A stretch of 64,000 nucleotides of DNA, from positions 248,001 through 312,000 of the forward strand of contig CAWIQD010000009.1 in assembly GCA_963837945.1 (NCBI GenBank). Direction: 5' to 3'. Below, piece after piece: positions 18,029 to 25,930 of the stretch. Each line of letters starts with the position of its first letter. Position 1 is the first letter of the stretch. Origin of the DNA: CAVUBL01 sp963837945. GTDB lineage: Bacteria; Acidobacteriota; Thermoanaerobaculia; Multivoradales; DATKCC01. The translations under genes were made by a program, and so were the position numbers. The notes beneath the pieces are model-generated. The model was not told the DNA's origin and did no database searches. It worked only from the letters and a program-made list of their open reading frames with translations.

Positions 18029-18618
18029 AGCAGCTCCCTGATCTCGGTGCGCAACGCCTTGCGCAGCTTCTTCATGGCGAGGAGGGTGCGCGTCTTGACC
18101 GTTCCCAGGGGAATGCCGGTCTCTTCGGCGATCTCCCGCTGGGTCAGGCCCTTGTAGAAGGCCAGCTCCAGAACCTCGCGCTGTTCCTCGGGGATCCTGG
18201 CCAGCTCGTCGCGCACACGCCCCCGCCGTTCAAGGTGTAGTACGCGCGAGGCGCCGTCGCCGGATGCATGCTCGGCGGGCGACTCCTGCTGGGCGGCCGC
18301 GTGGGTGCGGTCGACCACCCGACGGCTGCGCAGCCGGTCGATCGCCCGGCTGCGAGTGATCAGGACCAGCCAGGTCGAGACCGAAGAACGGCCCGCGTCA
18401 TAGCGCCCGGCCCGGTTCCAGACGTGGACGAAGACCTCCTGGAGGATCTCCTCGGCGTCCTCCGAGCTGCCCAGGATCTTGCGGGCGAGCCCGAGGAGCA
18501 TCGGGGCGTAGCGGTCGTAGAGCTCGGAGACCGCCTCCTGGCTGCCGTCGGCGATCGCCCGCACGACCGAGCCGTCGGCGGCGGAGAGCAGCGAGGCGTC
18601 AGAGACCAGAGCATCCAT
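18025..18618 (-). CDS. ECF-family RNA polymerase sigma factor
   Basis: A 197-residue sigma-70 family protein with only regions 2 and 4. Region 2 includes LYDRYAPMLLGLARKILG and EEILQEVFVHVWNRA; region 4 contains IPEEQREVLELAFYKGLTQREIAEETGIPLGTVKTR, whose helix-turn-helix contacts the -35 element. A linker rich in Ala/Glu/Arg separates them. It is most like SigK-type ECF factors, matching the RskA-like partner next to it. A divergent -10 (TGCTATCCT on the minus strand at 18656-18661) overlaps a TAGGAT on the plus strand that may serve the thioesterase gene. Confidence 0.93.
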   Translation of the reverse strand: MDALVSDASLLSAADGSVVRAIADGSQEAVSELYDRYAPMLLGLARKILGSSEDAEEILQEVFVHVWNRAGRYDAGRSSVSTWLVLITRSRAIDRLRSRRVVDRTHAAAQQESPAEHASGDGASRVLHLERRGRVRDELARIPEEQREVLELAFYKGLTQREIAEETGIPLGTVKTRTLLAMKKLRKALRTEIRELL

Positions 18619-18683
18619 GGCAGAGCGGGTGGGAAGGGCGTCCGAACGTGGCGGTAGGATAGCATCCCGCCGGGAATTACGCC

Positions 18684-19076
18684 GTGACTGAAGACCTGCG
18701 ACAGGGCCCCGGCCCGGACCAGCCCGCGATCCGGGTCGTCATGATGCCGAAGCACACCAACGCCCACGGCACGATCTTCGGCGGCATCATCCTCTCCCAC
18801 ATCGACCAGGCCGGCGCGGTCGAGGCCCACCGCCACATCTCCGGGCGTCTGGTGACCGTCGCCATGCGGGAGGTCGAGTTCCACGCCCCGGTCTTCGTGG
18901 GCGACCTCGTGAGCTTCTTCACCGAGACCGTCCGGGTCGGCCGCACCTCGCTCACGGTGCGAGTGACCGTCGAGGCCGAGCGGGCCCAGGGCGTGGGCAA
19001 GGTCAAGGTCACCGAGGCCGAGGTGATCTACGTGCACGTCGACGAGAACAACCAGCCGGCGCCGATCTCCGGCTAA
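18684..19076 (+). CDS. Acyl-CoA thioesterase (hotdog fold, YciA/ACOT type)
   Basis: A 130-residue single hotdog domain. It has the family active-site segment NAHGTIFGGIILSHIDQAG, in which the Asp near residue 53 is the general base, and FHAPVFVGDLVSF. These enzymes hydrolyse acyl-CoA esters to free acid and CoA in the cytoplasm. It starts with GTG at 18684; TAGGAT at 18655-18660 may be its -10. Chain-length preference cannot be told. Confidence 0.9.
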   Translation: MTEDLRQGPGPDQPAIRVVMMPKHTNAHGTIFGGIILSHIDQAGAVEAHRHISGRLVTVAMREVEFHAPVFVGDLVSFFTETVRVGRTSLTVRVTVEAERAQGVGKVKVTEAEVIYVHVDENNQPAPISG

Positions 19077-19306
19077 CGAAGCTCCGCCTCAAACCGACGA
19101 GGCGGCTGGAGCGTTTTCGGCTTCATGGATCGCTGGTCCCCCGGCCACGTCGAGCGGTGAACACTGGAATCGTCTCGCGCAGAGCCGCAGAGTCGCAGAA
19201 GCACGGTTCAATAGCTCGCCCCCTCCTGCGCCTCTGCGCCTCTGCGCGAGAACAGACTCCCCCCCGAGACGGCTCGTGATCTCCGCCGAGGCCGCGCGAA
19301 CGCTGC

Positions 19307-19335
19307 TTGCAGAGACCGGCCGGGGCGCCTATCCT
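19307..19335 (+). promoter_or_regulatory. Promoter of the DUF2203 gene, leaderless
   Basis: TTGCAG and TATCCT are separated by exactly 17 bases. Seven bases later is the ATG at 19343, so the transcript probably begins at the start codon. Confidence 0.55.
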
Positions 19336-19342
19336 TGCGGGG

Positions 19343-19696
19343 ATGGCCCAGCCTCGGAGCACCAAGCGGATCTTCAACTACGAGCAGGCGCTCGAGACCT
19401 TTCCGGCGGTGCGCGACCTGACGGCCGCGGCGGTGCGCCAGGTCGAATCGCTGGTCAACCGCGTCCAGAGCCTCGAGGAGATGGAGTCGCGCAAGGCCGA
19501 GCTCGACGAGGCCTACGCCCGGGTGATCCAGGCCTGGACGGACGAGATCCGGCGCCTGGGCTGCGAGGCCAAGGGGCTGTGGCTGGTCGACTGGGACTGC
19601 GGCGACGGCTACTACTGCTGGAAGTACCCCGAGGAGATCCTCTCCCACTTCCACAGCTACGAGGAAGGATTCGCGGGGCGGGTACAGATCGTTTGA
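19343..19696 (+). CDS. DUF2203 family protein
   Basis: A 117-residue protein. A long N-terminal helical region (EQALETFPAVRDLTAAAVRQ through about 75) leads to the conserved C-terminal part with GLWLVDWDCGDGYYCWKYPEE and HFHSYEEGFAGRVQI, the pattern of DUF2203 (small helical proteins of unknown function). The preceding 266 bp from 19077 hold no gene apart from the promoter. Confidence 0.8.
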   Translation: MAQPRSTKRIFNYEQALETFPAVRDLTAAAVRQVESLVNRVQSLEEMESRKAELDEAYARVIQAWTDEIRRLGCEAKGLWLVDWDCGDGYYCWKYPEEILSHFHSYEEGFAGRVQIV

Positions 19697-19761
19697 TCGC
19701 ACCACCCTCGCGGGGGGCGAGGGACGCCCCCTCCCACGCCGGATCTTCGGAAGCGCCCGGG

Positions 19762-20454
19762 TCAGACCGGGGTCGCGAGCAGCTCCTCGACCCCGAGGTC
19801 GCCGATGCGCGCGACCACCCGGTCGGCCATCGAGAGGTCGGCGGCCGGGTAGGTGTGCGCCACCGCCAGGGTCGAGAGCCCGGCGCGGCGGGCGGCCTCG
19901 ATGCCGGCCGGCGTGTCCTCGACGGCGAGCGCCTCGTGAGGGTGGAGCAGGCGCTCGGGAAGCGGCGGCACGGTGTTGAAGGACTCGATTCCCCGCCGGT
20001 AGCCCTCCGGATCCGGCTTGCTCCGGGCGACGTCCTCGGCGGTCACCAGCACCTTGAAGGCGTCGCGCAGACCCGCCTTGCGCAGCGCCCCCTCCACCTC
20101 GTCGCGGAGCGCGCCGCTCACCAGGCCGAGGCCGACCCCGGCCGCCGCGAGGGCGGCGACCAGCTCGCGGGCGCCGGGGAAGAAGGGATAGCCCTCGCGC
20201 CGGATCCACTCCTGGTAGTAGCTCGACTTGCGGGCGATCAGGCGCATCAGGCGGGGCTCGGCGGGCGCCTCGCCGGCGCGCTCGAGCAACCGCCCGAAGC
20301 AGGCCCGGTCGTCGAGGCCCACGTACCGGCTCCAGTACTCCTCGCCGGAGAGCTCGATCCCCTCCTCGGCCAGCACCCGCTGCAGGACCTCCAGGTGCAC
20401 GGGCTCGTCGTCGATCAGCACGCCGTTGAAGTCGAAGAGCACCGCGCGGAGCAT
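19762..20454 (-). CDS. HAD-superfamily phosphatase, beta-phosphoglucomutase-like
   Basis: A 230-residue HAD hydrolase with a helical cap. Motif I is DFNGVLIDDE, with Asn instead of the usual second Asp, motif II is in LGLVSGALRDE, motif III the Lys of ARSKPDPEGY and motif IV AVEDTPAGIEAA. The DxN form is seen in a subset of the family, and it removes the normal acid/base residue. Substrate is unknown. The minus-strand -10 TAAGAT (20461-20466) ends six bases before the ATG. Confidence 0.88.
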   Translation of the reverse strand: MLRAVLFDFNGVLIDDEPVHLEVLQRVLAEEGIELSGEEYWSRYVGLDDRACFGRLLERAGEAPAEPRLMRLIARKSSYYQEWIRREGYPFFPGARELVAALAAAGVGLGLVSGALRDEVEGALRKAGLRDAFKVLVTAEDVARSKPDPEGYRRGIESFNTVPPLPERLLHPHEALAVEDTPAGIEAARRAGLSTLAVAHTYPAADLSMADRVVARIGDLGVEELLATPV

Positions 20455-20460
20455 CCGCCG

Positions 20461-20466
20461 ATCTTA
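20461..20466 (-). promoter_or_regulatory. -10 element of the HAD phosphatase gene, leaderless
   Basis: TAAGAT on the minus strand, six bases before the ATG at 20454, with no Shine-Dalgarno site between. Confidence 0.45.
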
Positions 20467-20562
20467 CGGGAATGGGCTTCGGGCCGCGGGCGTTGTCGCC
20501 CGATAGGAGTAGACTCGTCGAGTCGACCCTCATTCCCGAACGCCCCGGAGACCGAACGCGCC

Positions 20563-20949
20563 ATGGAACCGACACCCCACACCCAGAGCCAGCCGGAACC
20601 GCCCCAGACCGGCCCCGAGACGCCGGTCGCTCTCACCGAGAAGGCCGTGCGCATGATCCAGCTGACCCGCGAGGAGGAGGGCATGGACGCCACCGCGGGT
20701 CTCCGCGTGGCGGTGCGCGGCGGCGGTTGCAGCGGCTTCGAGTACGCCCTCGACTTCGAGACCGAGGCGCGGGCGAACGACTTCGTCTACCGGCAGGGCG
20801 AGCTGACCGTCTACGTCGACGGGATCAGCGCGCGCTATCTCGAGGGCACCACCATCGACTACGTGATGGGCGCCCAGGGGGCGGGGTTCAAGTTCGACAA
20901 CCCGAAGGCCGTGGGGAGCTGCGGCTGCGGGTCGTCCTTCGCCGTGTGA
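20563..20949 (+). CDS. erpA: A-type iron-sulfur cluster carrier (ErpA/IscA family)
   Basis: A 128-residue protein of the HesB/IscA/ErpA family. The three cluster-binding cysteines are present: C56 in RGGGCSGFEYALDFE and C120/C122 in GSCGCGSSF at the C-terminus. The first 20 residues are a Pro/Gln/Thr-rich extension. A-type carriers pass [4Fe-4S] clusters to apo-enzymes. It faces the YgfZ-like gene with seven bases between stop codons; both have Fe-S roles. The call within the family (ErpA versus IscA) is tentative. Confidence 0.88.
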   Translation: MEPTPHTQSQPEPPQTGPETPVALTEKAVRMIQLTREEEGMDATAGLRVAVRGGGCSGFEYALDFETEARANDFVYRQGELTVYVDGISARYLEGTTIDYVMGAQGAGFKFDNPKAVGSCGCGSSFAV

Positions 20950-20956
20950 GGCGTCG

Positions 20957-22045
20957 TCAGTCGACCAGCGGCAGCTCGGTGACCTCGGCCTCGCCGTCGC
21001 CGGCCACCTCCAGGCGCGTGCCCGGCTCCGCTCCCCGCTTGTGGAGCATCGCGAGGCCGACCGGCCCTTCGAGCACCGGCGACACGGCCACGCTCCCCAC
21101 CCTTCCCACCGGCCGGCCCTCGAGCAGGAGCTCGGTGCCTTCGGGCGGCGGCTCGTCGCCGTCGAACTGGAGACCGCAGAGCCGGCGGGCGACCCCGCCC
21201 CGGTAGTGGATCCGCGCCACCACCTCCTGGCCCAGGTAGCACCCCTTCGTGAAGTTGAGGGCCTCGTCGAGCCCGGTCTCCTGCGGCAGGTTGGACTCGT
21301 CGTAATCGCGCCCCCACCAGGCGACGCCGGCCTCCAGGCGTAGCGTGTCCAACGCGTCGTAGCCGACCGGCCGGACCTCGGGAAGGTCGAGGAGCGCGCG
21401 GAGGACCTGCGAGGCCGCCTCCCGCGGCGTCCAGAGGGTCCAGGCCTCGGCCCCGAGCAGCGGCCGGTTGGCGAGCCGGATTCGGGTGTCCGCGAGCTCG
21501 ATCAGGGCGTGGCCCCAGCGCGCCTCGGCGGCCGGCGGGATGCCGCCGTCGAGGGCCTCTCTGAGGACCTTGCGCGCCGCCTCTCCGATCAGGGTGAGCG
21601 GCAGCATACGCTCGAGCCCGGCGACCTCCACCCGCTCCGCCAGCACGTACTTCTCGAGGTGCTCGACGACCGGCGCGCCACGCCCGGAGGGAAGCTCGAG
21701 CCAGAAGCTCTCGGCCAGGGCCAGCAGGCCGAAGTCGGCGACGATGCCCCCCTTGCGCGAGGTCAGGAAGCCGTAGGCGCCCCCTTCGGGGCCGAGCTCG
21801 CGCACCTCGCAGGTGACGAGGCCCGAGAGGAAGCGCTGCCGGTCCGCGCCCCTCATCTCCAGCCGATCGATCCACGAGCGGTCGACCAGGCCGCAGCCTT
21901 CGCGGACCCCTTCGACCTCTTCGGCCACCGGCGCGTAGGCGGTCGGGACCAGGACGCCTTGGCGCTCGGCCACCCGGGCGCCCAGCTCCCGGTGCAGATC
22001 GAGCAGCGGCATCATGCGGTCGGGCACGGTCCTGGTCTCGGCCAT
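20957..22045 (-). CDS. ygfZ: Folate-binding protein YgfZ (GcvT-like)
   Basis: A 362-residue relative of the glycine-cleavage T protein. It carries the YgfZ signature KGCYLGQE (about residues 266-273) followed by VVARIHYRGGVARRLCGL, with the conserved Cys. YgfZ is tetrahydrofolate-dependent and is needed for some Fe-S enzymes such as MiaB. TAGACT on the minus strand ends seven bases before the ATG and no ribosome site is present. It is divergent from the alpha/beta hydrolase gene, with promoters back to back. Confidence 0.92.
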   Translation of the reverse strand: MAETRTVPDRMMPLLDLHRELGARVAERQGVLVPTAYAPVAEEVEGVREGCGLVDRSWIDRLEMRGADRQRFLSGLVTCEVRELGPEGGAYGFLTSRKGGIVADFGLLALAESFWLELPSGRGAPVVEHLEKYVLAERVEVAGLERMLPLTLIGEAARKVLREALDGGIPPAAEARWGHALIELADTRIRLANRPLLGAEAWTLWTPREAASQVLRALLDLPEVRPVGYDALDTLRLEAGVAWWGRDYDESNLPQETGLDEALNFTKGCYLGQEVVARIHYRGGVARRLCGLQFDGDEPPPEGTELLLEGRPVGRVGSVAVSPVLEGPVGLAMLHKRGAEPGTRLEVAGDGEAEVTELPLVD

Positions 22046-22052
22046 CGCATGC

Positions 22053-22058
22053 AGTCTA
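22053..22058 (-). promoter_or_regulatory. -10 element of ygfZ, leaderless
   Basis: TAGACT on the minus strand, seven bases (GCATGCG) before the ATG at 22045. Confidence 0.5.
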
Positions 22059-22109
22059 CCAAGGTGAGGGCCGCGGCTCGGCGCGGGCGTGGGGGGCCCG
22101 GCTCCCCTG

Positions 22110-22115
22110 TAGAAT
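22110..22115 (+). promoter_or_regulatory. -10 element of the alpha/beta hydrolase gene, leaderless
   Basis: TAGAAT, seven bases before the ATG at 22123. The hexamer overlaps an earlier in-frame ATG at 22114, which therefore cannot be the start if this promoter is used. Confidence 0.5.
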
Positions 22116-22122
22116 GACCGCG

Positions 22123-22980
22123 ATGCCCGCCTCCGAACCCTTCGTGCTCGAAACTCCTTCCGGCCGCCGGATCGACGGCCTGGTCGACCTGCCGGACCGA
22201 CCCGGCGAGCGGCCTACGGTGGTCGTGGCGCACGGGTTCAAGGGCTTCATGGAGTGGGGGTTCTTCCCCCACCTGGCCGAGTTGCTGGCCCGCCGCGGCT
22301 TCGTGGTGGTGCGCTTCAACTTCTCCGGCTCGGGCCACCGCCCCGGCGACGACCGGGTGACCGACCTCGAGGCCTTCCGGCACAACACCTTCAGCCGCGG
22401 CCAGGAGGATCTGCGCACGGTGCTCGACGCGCTGGACGAGGAGATCGCGCCCGGGCGCGTCGACCTCGATCGCCAGGGCCTGTTCGGCCACAGCCGGGGG
22501 GGCGGGGCGGCCATCCTCACCGCCGGCAATCCCGACCTGCGGGACCGCTTCTCGGCCCTGGTCACCTGGGCCGCCGTCGCGACCTTCGACCGGATGGGCC
22601 CGGAGGAGAAGGAGCGCTGGCGCGCGGAGGGAGAGACCACGGTGGTCAACAGCCGCACCGGCCAGGAGCTGCCCATGGGGCTCGACATCCTCGAGGACCT
22701 CGAGGGCCATCGCGACGAGCTCGACATCCCGGCAGCCGCCGGCCGAGTGGCGGCCCCCTGGCTGATCGTCCACGGCGAGGCCGACGAGTCGGTGCCGTTC
22801 GGGGAGTCCGGTCAGCTCGAGGAGGCGGCCGCCGTGGACTGGGGACGGGCGGTCGAGCGTCTCGCCGTGCCGGGGGCCGGCCACACCTTCGGCGCCGTCC
22901 ACCCGTTCGCCGGCCCCACCCCGCACCTGATCCAGGCGCTCAACGCGACGCAGGCCTGGTTCCGCCGCTACCTCCTCTGA
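22123..22980 (+). CDS. Alpha/beta hydrolase
   Basis: A 285-residue cytoplasmic alpha/beta hydrolase. The oxyanion region VVVAHGFKGFMEWG, the nucleophile elbow GHSRGGG (Ser about 125), the acid in HGEADESVP (about 219) and the histidine in GAGHTFG (about 252) form a complete triad. It is related to dienelactone hydrolase/serine aminopeptidase-like esterases. The start at 22123 is chosen from the promoter position; an in-frame ATG at 22114 is the alternative. The 3' end overlaps the convergent DedA gene by 13 bp. Confidence 0.88.
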   Translation: MPASEPFVLETPSGRRIDGLVDLPDRPGERPTVVVAHGFKGFMEWGFFPHLAELLARRGFVVVRFNFSGSGHRPGDDRVTDLEAFRHNTFSRGQEDLRTVLDALDEEIAPGRVDLDRQGLFGHSRGGGAAILTAGNPDLRDRFSALVTWAAVATFDRMGPEEKERWRAEGETTVVNSRTGQELPMGLDILEDLEGHRDELDIPAAAGRVAAPWLIVHGEADESVPFGESGQLEEAAAVDWGRAVERLAVPGAGHTFGAVHPFAGPTPHLIQALNATQAWFRRYLL

Positions 22981-23603
22981 GCCGGCTCCCCCGGCCGTCC
23001 GCGGTGCTTCGCCCGGTGGCCGCGCAGGGCGTGGAACAGGTACCAGGCGACCAGCAGGCCGAGCACCACGTAGGCGGCCGGCCCGACCCAGGTGCCGACC
23101 TGGTGGTAGCGGGCGCCGAGGCGGTCGCCGACGAAGGCGAGAAGCCCGGCCCACAGCGCGGTGCCGACGGCCGTCCAGAGGAAGAACCGCACCTTGCCCA
23201 TGCCGCAGAGGCCGGCCGGGATCGAGATCAGCGAGCGCACCCCGGGCACCAGGCGGGCGAAGAAGACGACCGCGGTCCCGTGGCGATCGAACCAGCTCTC
23301 CGCCCGCTCCACCGCCGCGCGGTCGACCAGCAGCCAGTGGCCGTGGGCGTCGACCCAGCGCTTGAGGCCCTCGGCGCTCGCCAGGCGCCCCAGGTAGTAG
23401 AGGGGGACGGCGCCGGCGACCGAGCCCACCATTCCGGCGGCGACCACGCCGGCGAAGCTGAGCGCGCCCTGCCCGGCGAGAAACCCGGCCAGCGGCATGA
23501 TGAGCTCGGAAGGAATGGGCGGAAAGACGTTCTCCGCGAACATCAGCAGAGCGATGCCCGGGTAGCCGAAGCCGTGGACGATCGAGGTGACCCACTGATC
23601 CAT
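22968..23603 (-). CDS. DedA-family membrane protein (second copy)
   Basis: A 211-residue VTT-domain protein. It has the classical DedA segments ENVFPPIPSELIMPLAG (about residues 24-40) and the basic FFARLVPGVRSLISIPAG (about 114), more canonical than the copy beside holA. Five or six membrane segments are apparent. These proteins help maintain membrane lipid and polyprenyl-phosphate balance. It lies eight bases after a HAD phosphatase gene, probably in one operon. Confidence 0.92.
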   Translation of the reverse strand: MDQWVTSIVHGFGYPGIALLMFAENVFPPIPSELIMPLAGFLAGQGALSFAGVVAAGMVGSVAGAVPLYYLGRLASAEGLKRWVDAHGHWLLVDRAAVERAESWFDRHGTAVVFFARLVPGVRSLISIPAGLCGMGKVRFFLWTAVGTALWAGLLAFVGDRLGARYHQVGTWVGPAAYVVLGLLVAWYLFHALRGHRAKHRGRPGEPAQRR

Positions 23604-23610
23604 CGGCGGA

Positions 23611-24303
23611 TCAGGGGTGCAAGCAGCTCGCCAGCTCCGCCGCCATGCCCTCGAGGCTCGCCACCACGCGGTCCGCTCCGGCCTCCTCGAGGCGCGCGGC
23701 CGAGGTCCAGCCGGTCGCCACGGTGAGCACCGGCAGGCCGTGACACCGCGCGCACTCGACGTCGCGAACGCTGTCGCCCACGATCAGCGTGTCCTCCGGC
23801 CCGAAGCGGTGCCCGGTGGCGGCGAAGGCCCGCTCGAGCGCCACCGGCGGCAGCTCGCGGCGCTCGATTCCGTCGTCGCCGAAGGCCCCGAAAGAAAAGA
23901 AGCGCTCGAGGCCGAGGCGAGAGAGCTTGATCTCGGCGCCGCGCCGCCAGTTGCCGGTGACCAGGCCGAGCACCACGTCGGCGCGGGCGTCGAGCTCGGC
24001 GAGCAGCTCCGCGACGCCCGGCAGCACGAGCATCCGCGCGGGGTCGAGGCGCGCGTCGAGGCGCGCGAGGTAGGCGTCGCGAAGCCGTGGCAGCCCGGCC
24101 GTGACCGCCGCGCGCTCGAGCCCCGCGAGCTCGAGCATCTCGAGGACGATCTGGCGGTCGGTCTTGCCCGAGAAGTCGAAGCCGTCGACCCCGAGGCCGT
24201 CGATCACGCCGTAGACCTCGCCCAGGGCCTCCGCGAGGAGCGGCCGCACCTGGGTGCCGCACCGGATCAGGGTGCCGTCGATATCGAAGAGGAGGAGCCG
24301 CAT
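23611..24303 (-). CDS. HAD-family hydrolase, phosphoglycolate phosphatase-like
   Basis: A 230-residue HAD hydrolase with the full set of motifs: FDIDGTLIRCG (nucleophile D8 and acid D10), GLVTGNWRRG, the Lys of AEIKLSRLG and VGDSVRDVECA. A helical cap (about 18-95) places it in the Gph/PGP-like subfamily. The ATG at 24303 starts directly with the beta strand before motif I; an upstream ATG at 24327 would add eight residues. It is the first gene of an operon with dedA. Confidence 0.88.
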   Translation of the reverse strand: MRLLLFDIDGTLIRCGTQVRPLLAEALGEVYGVIDGLGVDGFDFSGKTDRQIVLEMLELAGLERAAVTAGLPRLRDAYLARLDARLDPARMLVLPGVAELLAELDARADVVLGLVTGNWRRGAEIKLSRLGLERFFSFGAFGDDGIERRELPPVALERAFAATGHRFGPEDTLIVGDSVRDVECARCHGLPVLTVATGWTSAARLEEAGADRVVASLEGMAAELASCLHP

Positions 24304-24345
24304 CGGGTGGAAACAATCCCCCGTCATGCCCCGCCGGTCGGGGGC

Positions 24346-24468
24346 GTCCCCTTCCCCCCCTGGGGGAGGGAAGGGGATCGAGGGGTTGCGAGGGGGATCC
24401 GGTCGATCGTCCCCTTCCCCCCCTGGGGGAGGGAAGGGGATCGAGGGGTTGCGGGGGGGATCCGGTCG
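24346..24468. repeat. Two direct copies of a 60-bp palindromic intergenic repeat
   Basis: Copies at 24346-24405 and 24409-24468 have a 63-bp period and differ at a few positions. Each starts GTCCCCTTCCCCCC, runs through TGGGGGAGGGAAGGGG (a near-perfect palindrome) and ends ATCGAGGGGTTGCG..GGGGGATCCGGTCG. A third, inverted copy lies at about 45430-45492. The rest of the 255-bp gap between the HAD and GNAT genes has no gene. Confidence 0.85.
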
Positions 24469-24558
24469 GACCTCTGCGGCGAAGCAGGCCCGGGCCGGAA
24501 CGTTCTCGCCGAGCAGTTTCTCGCGGGCGGGGGAACCATCGTGTCCGGAGTCGACCTC

Positions 24559-25056
24559 CTACGGATCATCCGCCGGCCTCGGACGGAGCGTCTTGGTCAG
24601 CACCACGATGCGATCGCGGTAGCCGTGACGGTGGTAGAAGTCGAGGGCGCCGCGGTTGTCGCCCAGGACCTCCACCTCCATGAGCTCGGCCCCGCAGGCG
24701 CGGGCGTGCTCCTCGGCCCGCTCGACGAGCCGGCCGCCCAGGCCGGCGTCGCGGTGGCTGGCGGCGACGTAGAGGTCGGCCACGACGCCGAGCTGGTCGC
24801 GCCGCTCGTCCGGCTCGTCGCGCTCCTGACGGCCGAAGACGCAGACGTAGCCCACGAGGTGGCCCTCGTCCTCGGCGACGAAGAAGGTCCCCGAGGTCCG
24901 GCCGGCGGTCTCGGCGAGGTAGCCGTAGTACCGGTCGAGGATCTCCTGGCCGGGCGCCAGGCCCTCGTCCAGCGGGCGGAGCGTCTCGTGGAGCTCGAGC
25001 ACCATCTGACGAACCCGGTCGCGGTCGTCGTCGCGGGCTTCTCGAATGGTGGTCAT
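24559..25056 (-). CDS. GNAT-family N-acetyltransferase
   Basis: A 165-residue GNAT domain beginning MTTIREARDDDRD. Motif A is visible as DLYVAASHRDAGLGGRLVER, in which the R-x-x-G-L-G part binds the acetyl-CoA pyrophosphate, and the C-terminal DNRGALDFYHRHGY is typical of the RimI/aminoglycoside-type subfamily. Substrate is unknown. A longer in-frame ORF exists upstream, but ATG 25056 fits the fold and lies ten bases after a minus-strand TAAGAT. Confidence 0.88.
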   Translation of the reverse strand: MTTIREARDDDRDRVRQMVLELHETLRPLDEGLAPGQEILDRYYGYLAETAGRTSGTFFVAEDEGHLVGYVCVFGRQERDEPDERRDQLGVVADLYVAASHRDAGLGGRLVERAEEHARACGAELMEVEVLGDNRGALDFYHRHGYRDRIVVLTKTLRPRPADDP

Positions 25057-25194
25057 GGGGAGGCCGATCTTACCCCGCATTCCCCGGCCGGTCGCGACGT
25101 CCAGCGGGAGTCCTGGCACGCGGTATGCTCGCCGCTCAGGCAGATATCGCCATTCGTACATGCCTTGCAACCCCCCGGAAAAGGAGCGACCCAG

Positions 25195-25872
25195 ATGATC
25201 CGACGCAAGCTCTCGATCGCGGCCTGCCTGCTGGCGGCCCTTCTGCTACCCGCCGCGGCGAACGCTCAACCCGCCACGACCTACCGCGTGACCATCACCA
25301 ACCTCACCCGATCGCAACCGATCACTCCGCCCGTGGTCGTGACGCACAGCATCGGCGTCCATCTGTTCATCCCGGGTCGGCCGGCCGCGGAGCCGCTCGT
25401 CCCGCTCGCCGAAGAAGGGGACACCACCGCCCTGGTCGACGTGCTCCAGGGCGCCGGCGGCATCCTCGACGTGGCGGTCGCGGACGGCCCGATCCCGCCC
25501 GGCGGCTCGTCGACCGTCGAGGTGTCCGCGCGCGGGAACAAGAACTTCCTGAGCGTCGTCGGCATGCTGGCGACCACCAACGACGCCTTCTTCGGCCTGG
25601 ACGGCTACTTCTTGAACGGCCCGCCCTTCTCCCGGCACGTCGAGGCGCCCGCCTACGACGCGGGCAGCGAGGCCAACACGGAGAGCTGCGCGACGATCCC
25701 GGGGCCGCCCTGCAACAACCCTGGAGTCCGCGACACCGACGGTGCGGAGGGGATCGTGACGCTGCACAACGGCATCCACGGGATCGGGGACCTGGACCCG
25801 GCCCAGTTCGACTGGCGCGACCCGGTGGTGCGGATCGACATCCTCCGCCTTCCCGGGCACAACCCGCACTGA
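25195..25872 (+). CDS. Secreted spondin-domain protein
   Basis: A 225-residue protein with a signal peptide (MIRRKLSIAACLLAALLLPA, cleavage near ANA-QP). The mature part is a Spondin_N-type domain: YRVTITNLTRSQPITPP at the start, SVVGMLATTNDAFFGLDG in the middle and a pair of Cys in ESCATIPGPPCNN. Bacterial members are periplasmic or secreted and of unknown function. AAGGAG lies nine bases before the ATG. It is flanked by a divergent GNAT gene and is followed by the ATP adenylyltransferase gene. Confidence 0.88.
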   Translation: MIRRKLSIAACLLAALLLPAAANAQPATTYRVTITNLTRSQPITPPVVVTHSIGVHLFIPGRPAAEPLVPLAEEGDTTALVDVLQGAGGILDVAVADGPIPPGGSSTVEVSARGNKNFLSVVGMLATTNDAFFGLDGYFLNGPPFSRHVEAPAYDAGSEANTESCATIPGPPCNNPGVRDTDGAEGIVTLHNGIHGIGDLDPAQFDWRDPVVRIDILRLPGHNPH

Positions 25873-25918
25873 AGCGAGACCGGGAGAGGGCCGGACGCGC
25901 CGGTCCTCTCCCGTGGCG

Positions 25919-25924
25919 TACCAT
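25919..25924 (+). promoter_or_regulatory. -10 element of the ATP adenylyltransferase gene, leaderless
   Basis: TACCAT, six bases before the ATG at 25931. Confidence 0.4.
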
Positions 25925-25930
25925 GACCCC

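Noticed and set aside
19077..19306. Possible small gene in the gap after the thioesterase gene
   Set aside because: A minus-strand frame (MKIRLVLRGWAIPARIGAP) has no ribosome site and its codon use looks random; I see nothing coding there.
24346..24468. Direct repeats as a possible CRISPR array
   Set aside because: Only two copies with a 3-bp spacer, and the unit recurs elsewhere as an inverted single copy; this is an intergenic repeat. No cas genes are present.
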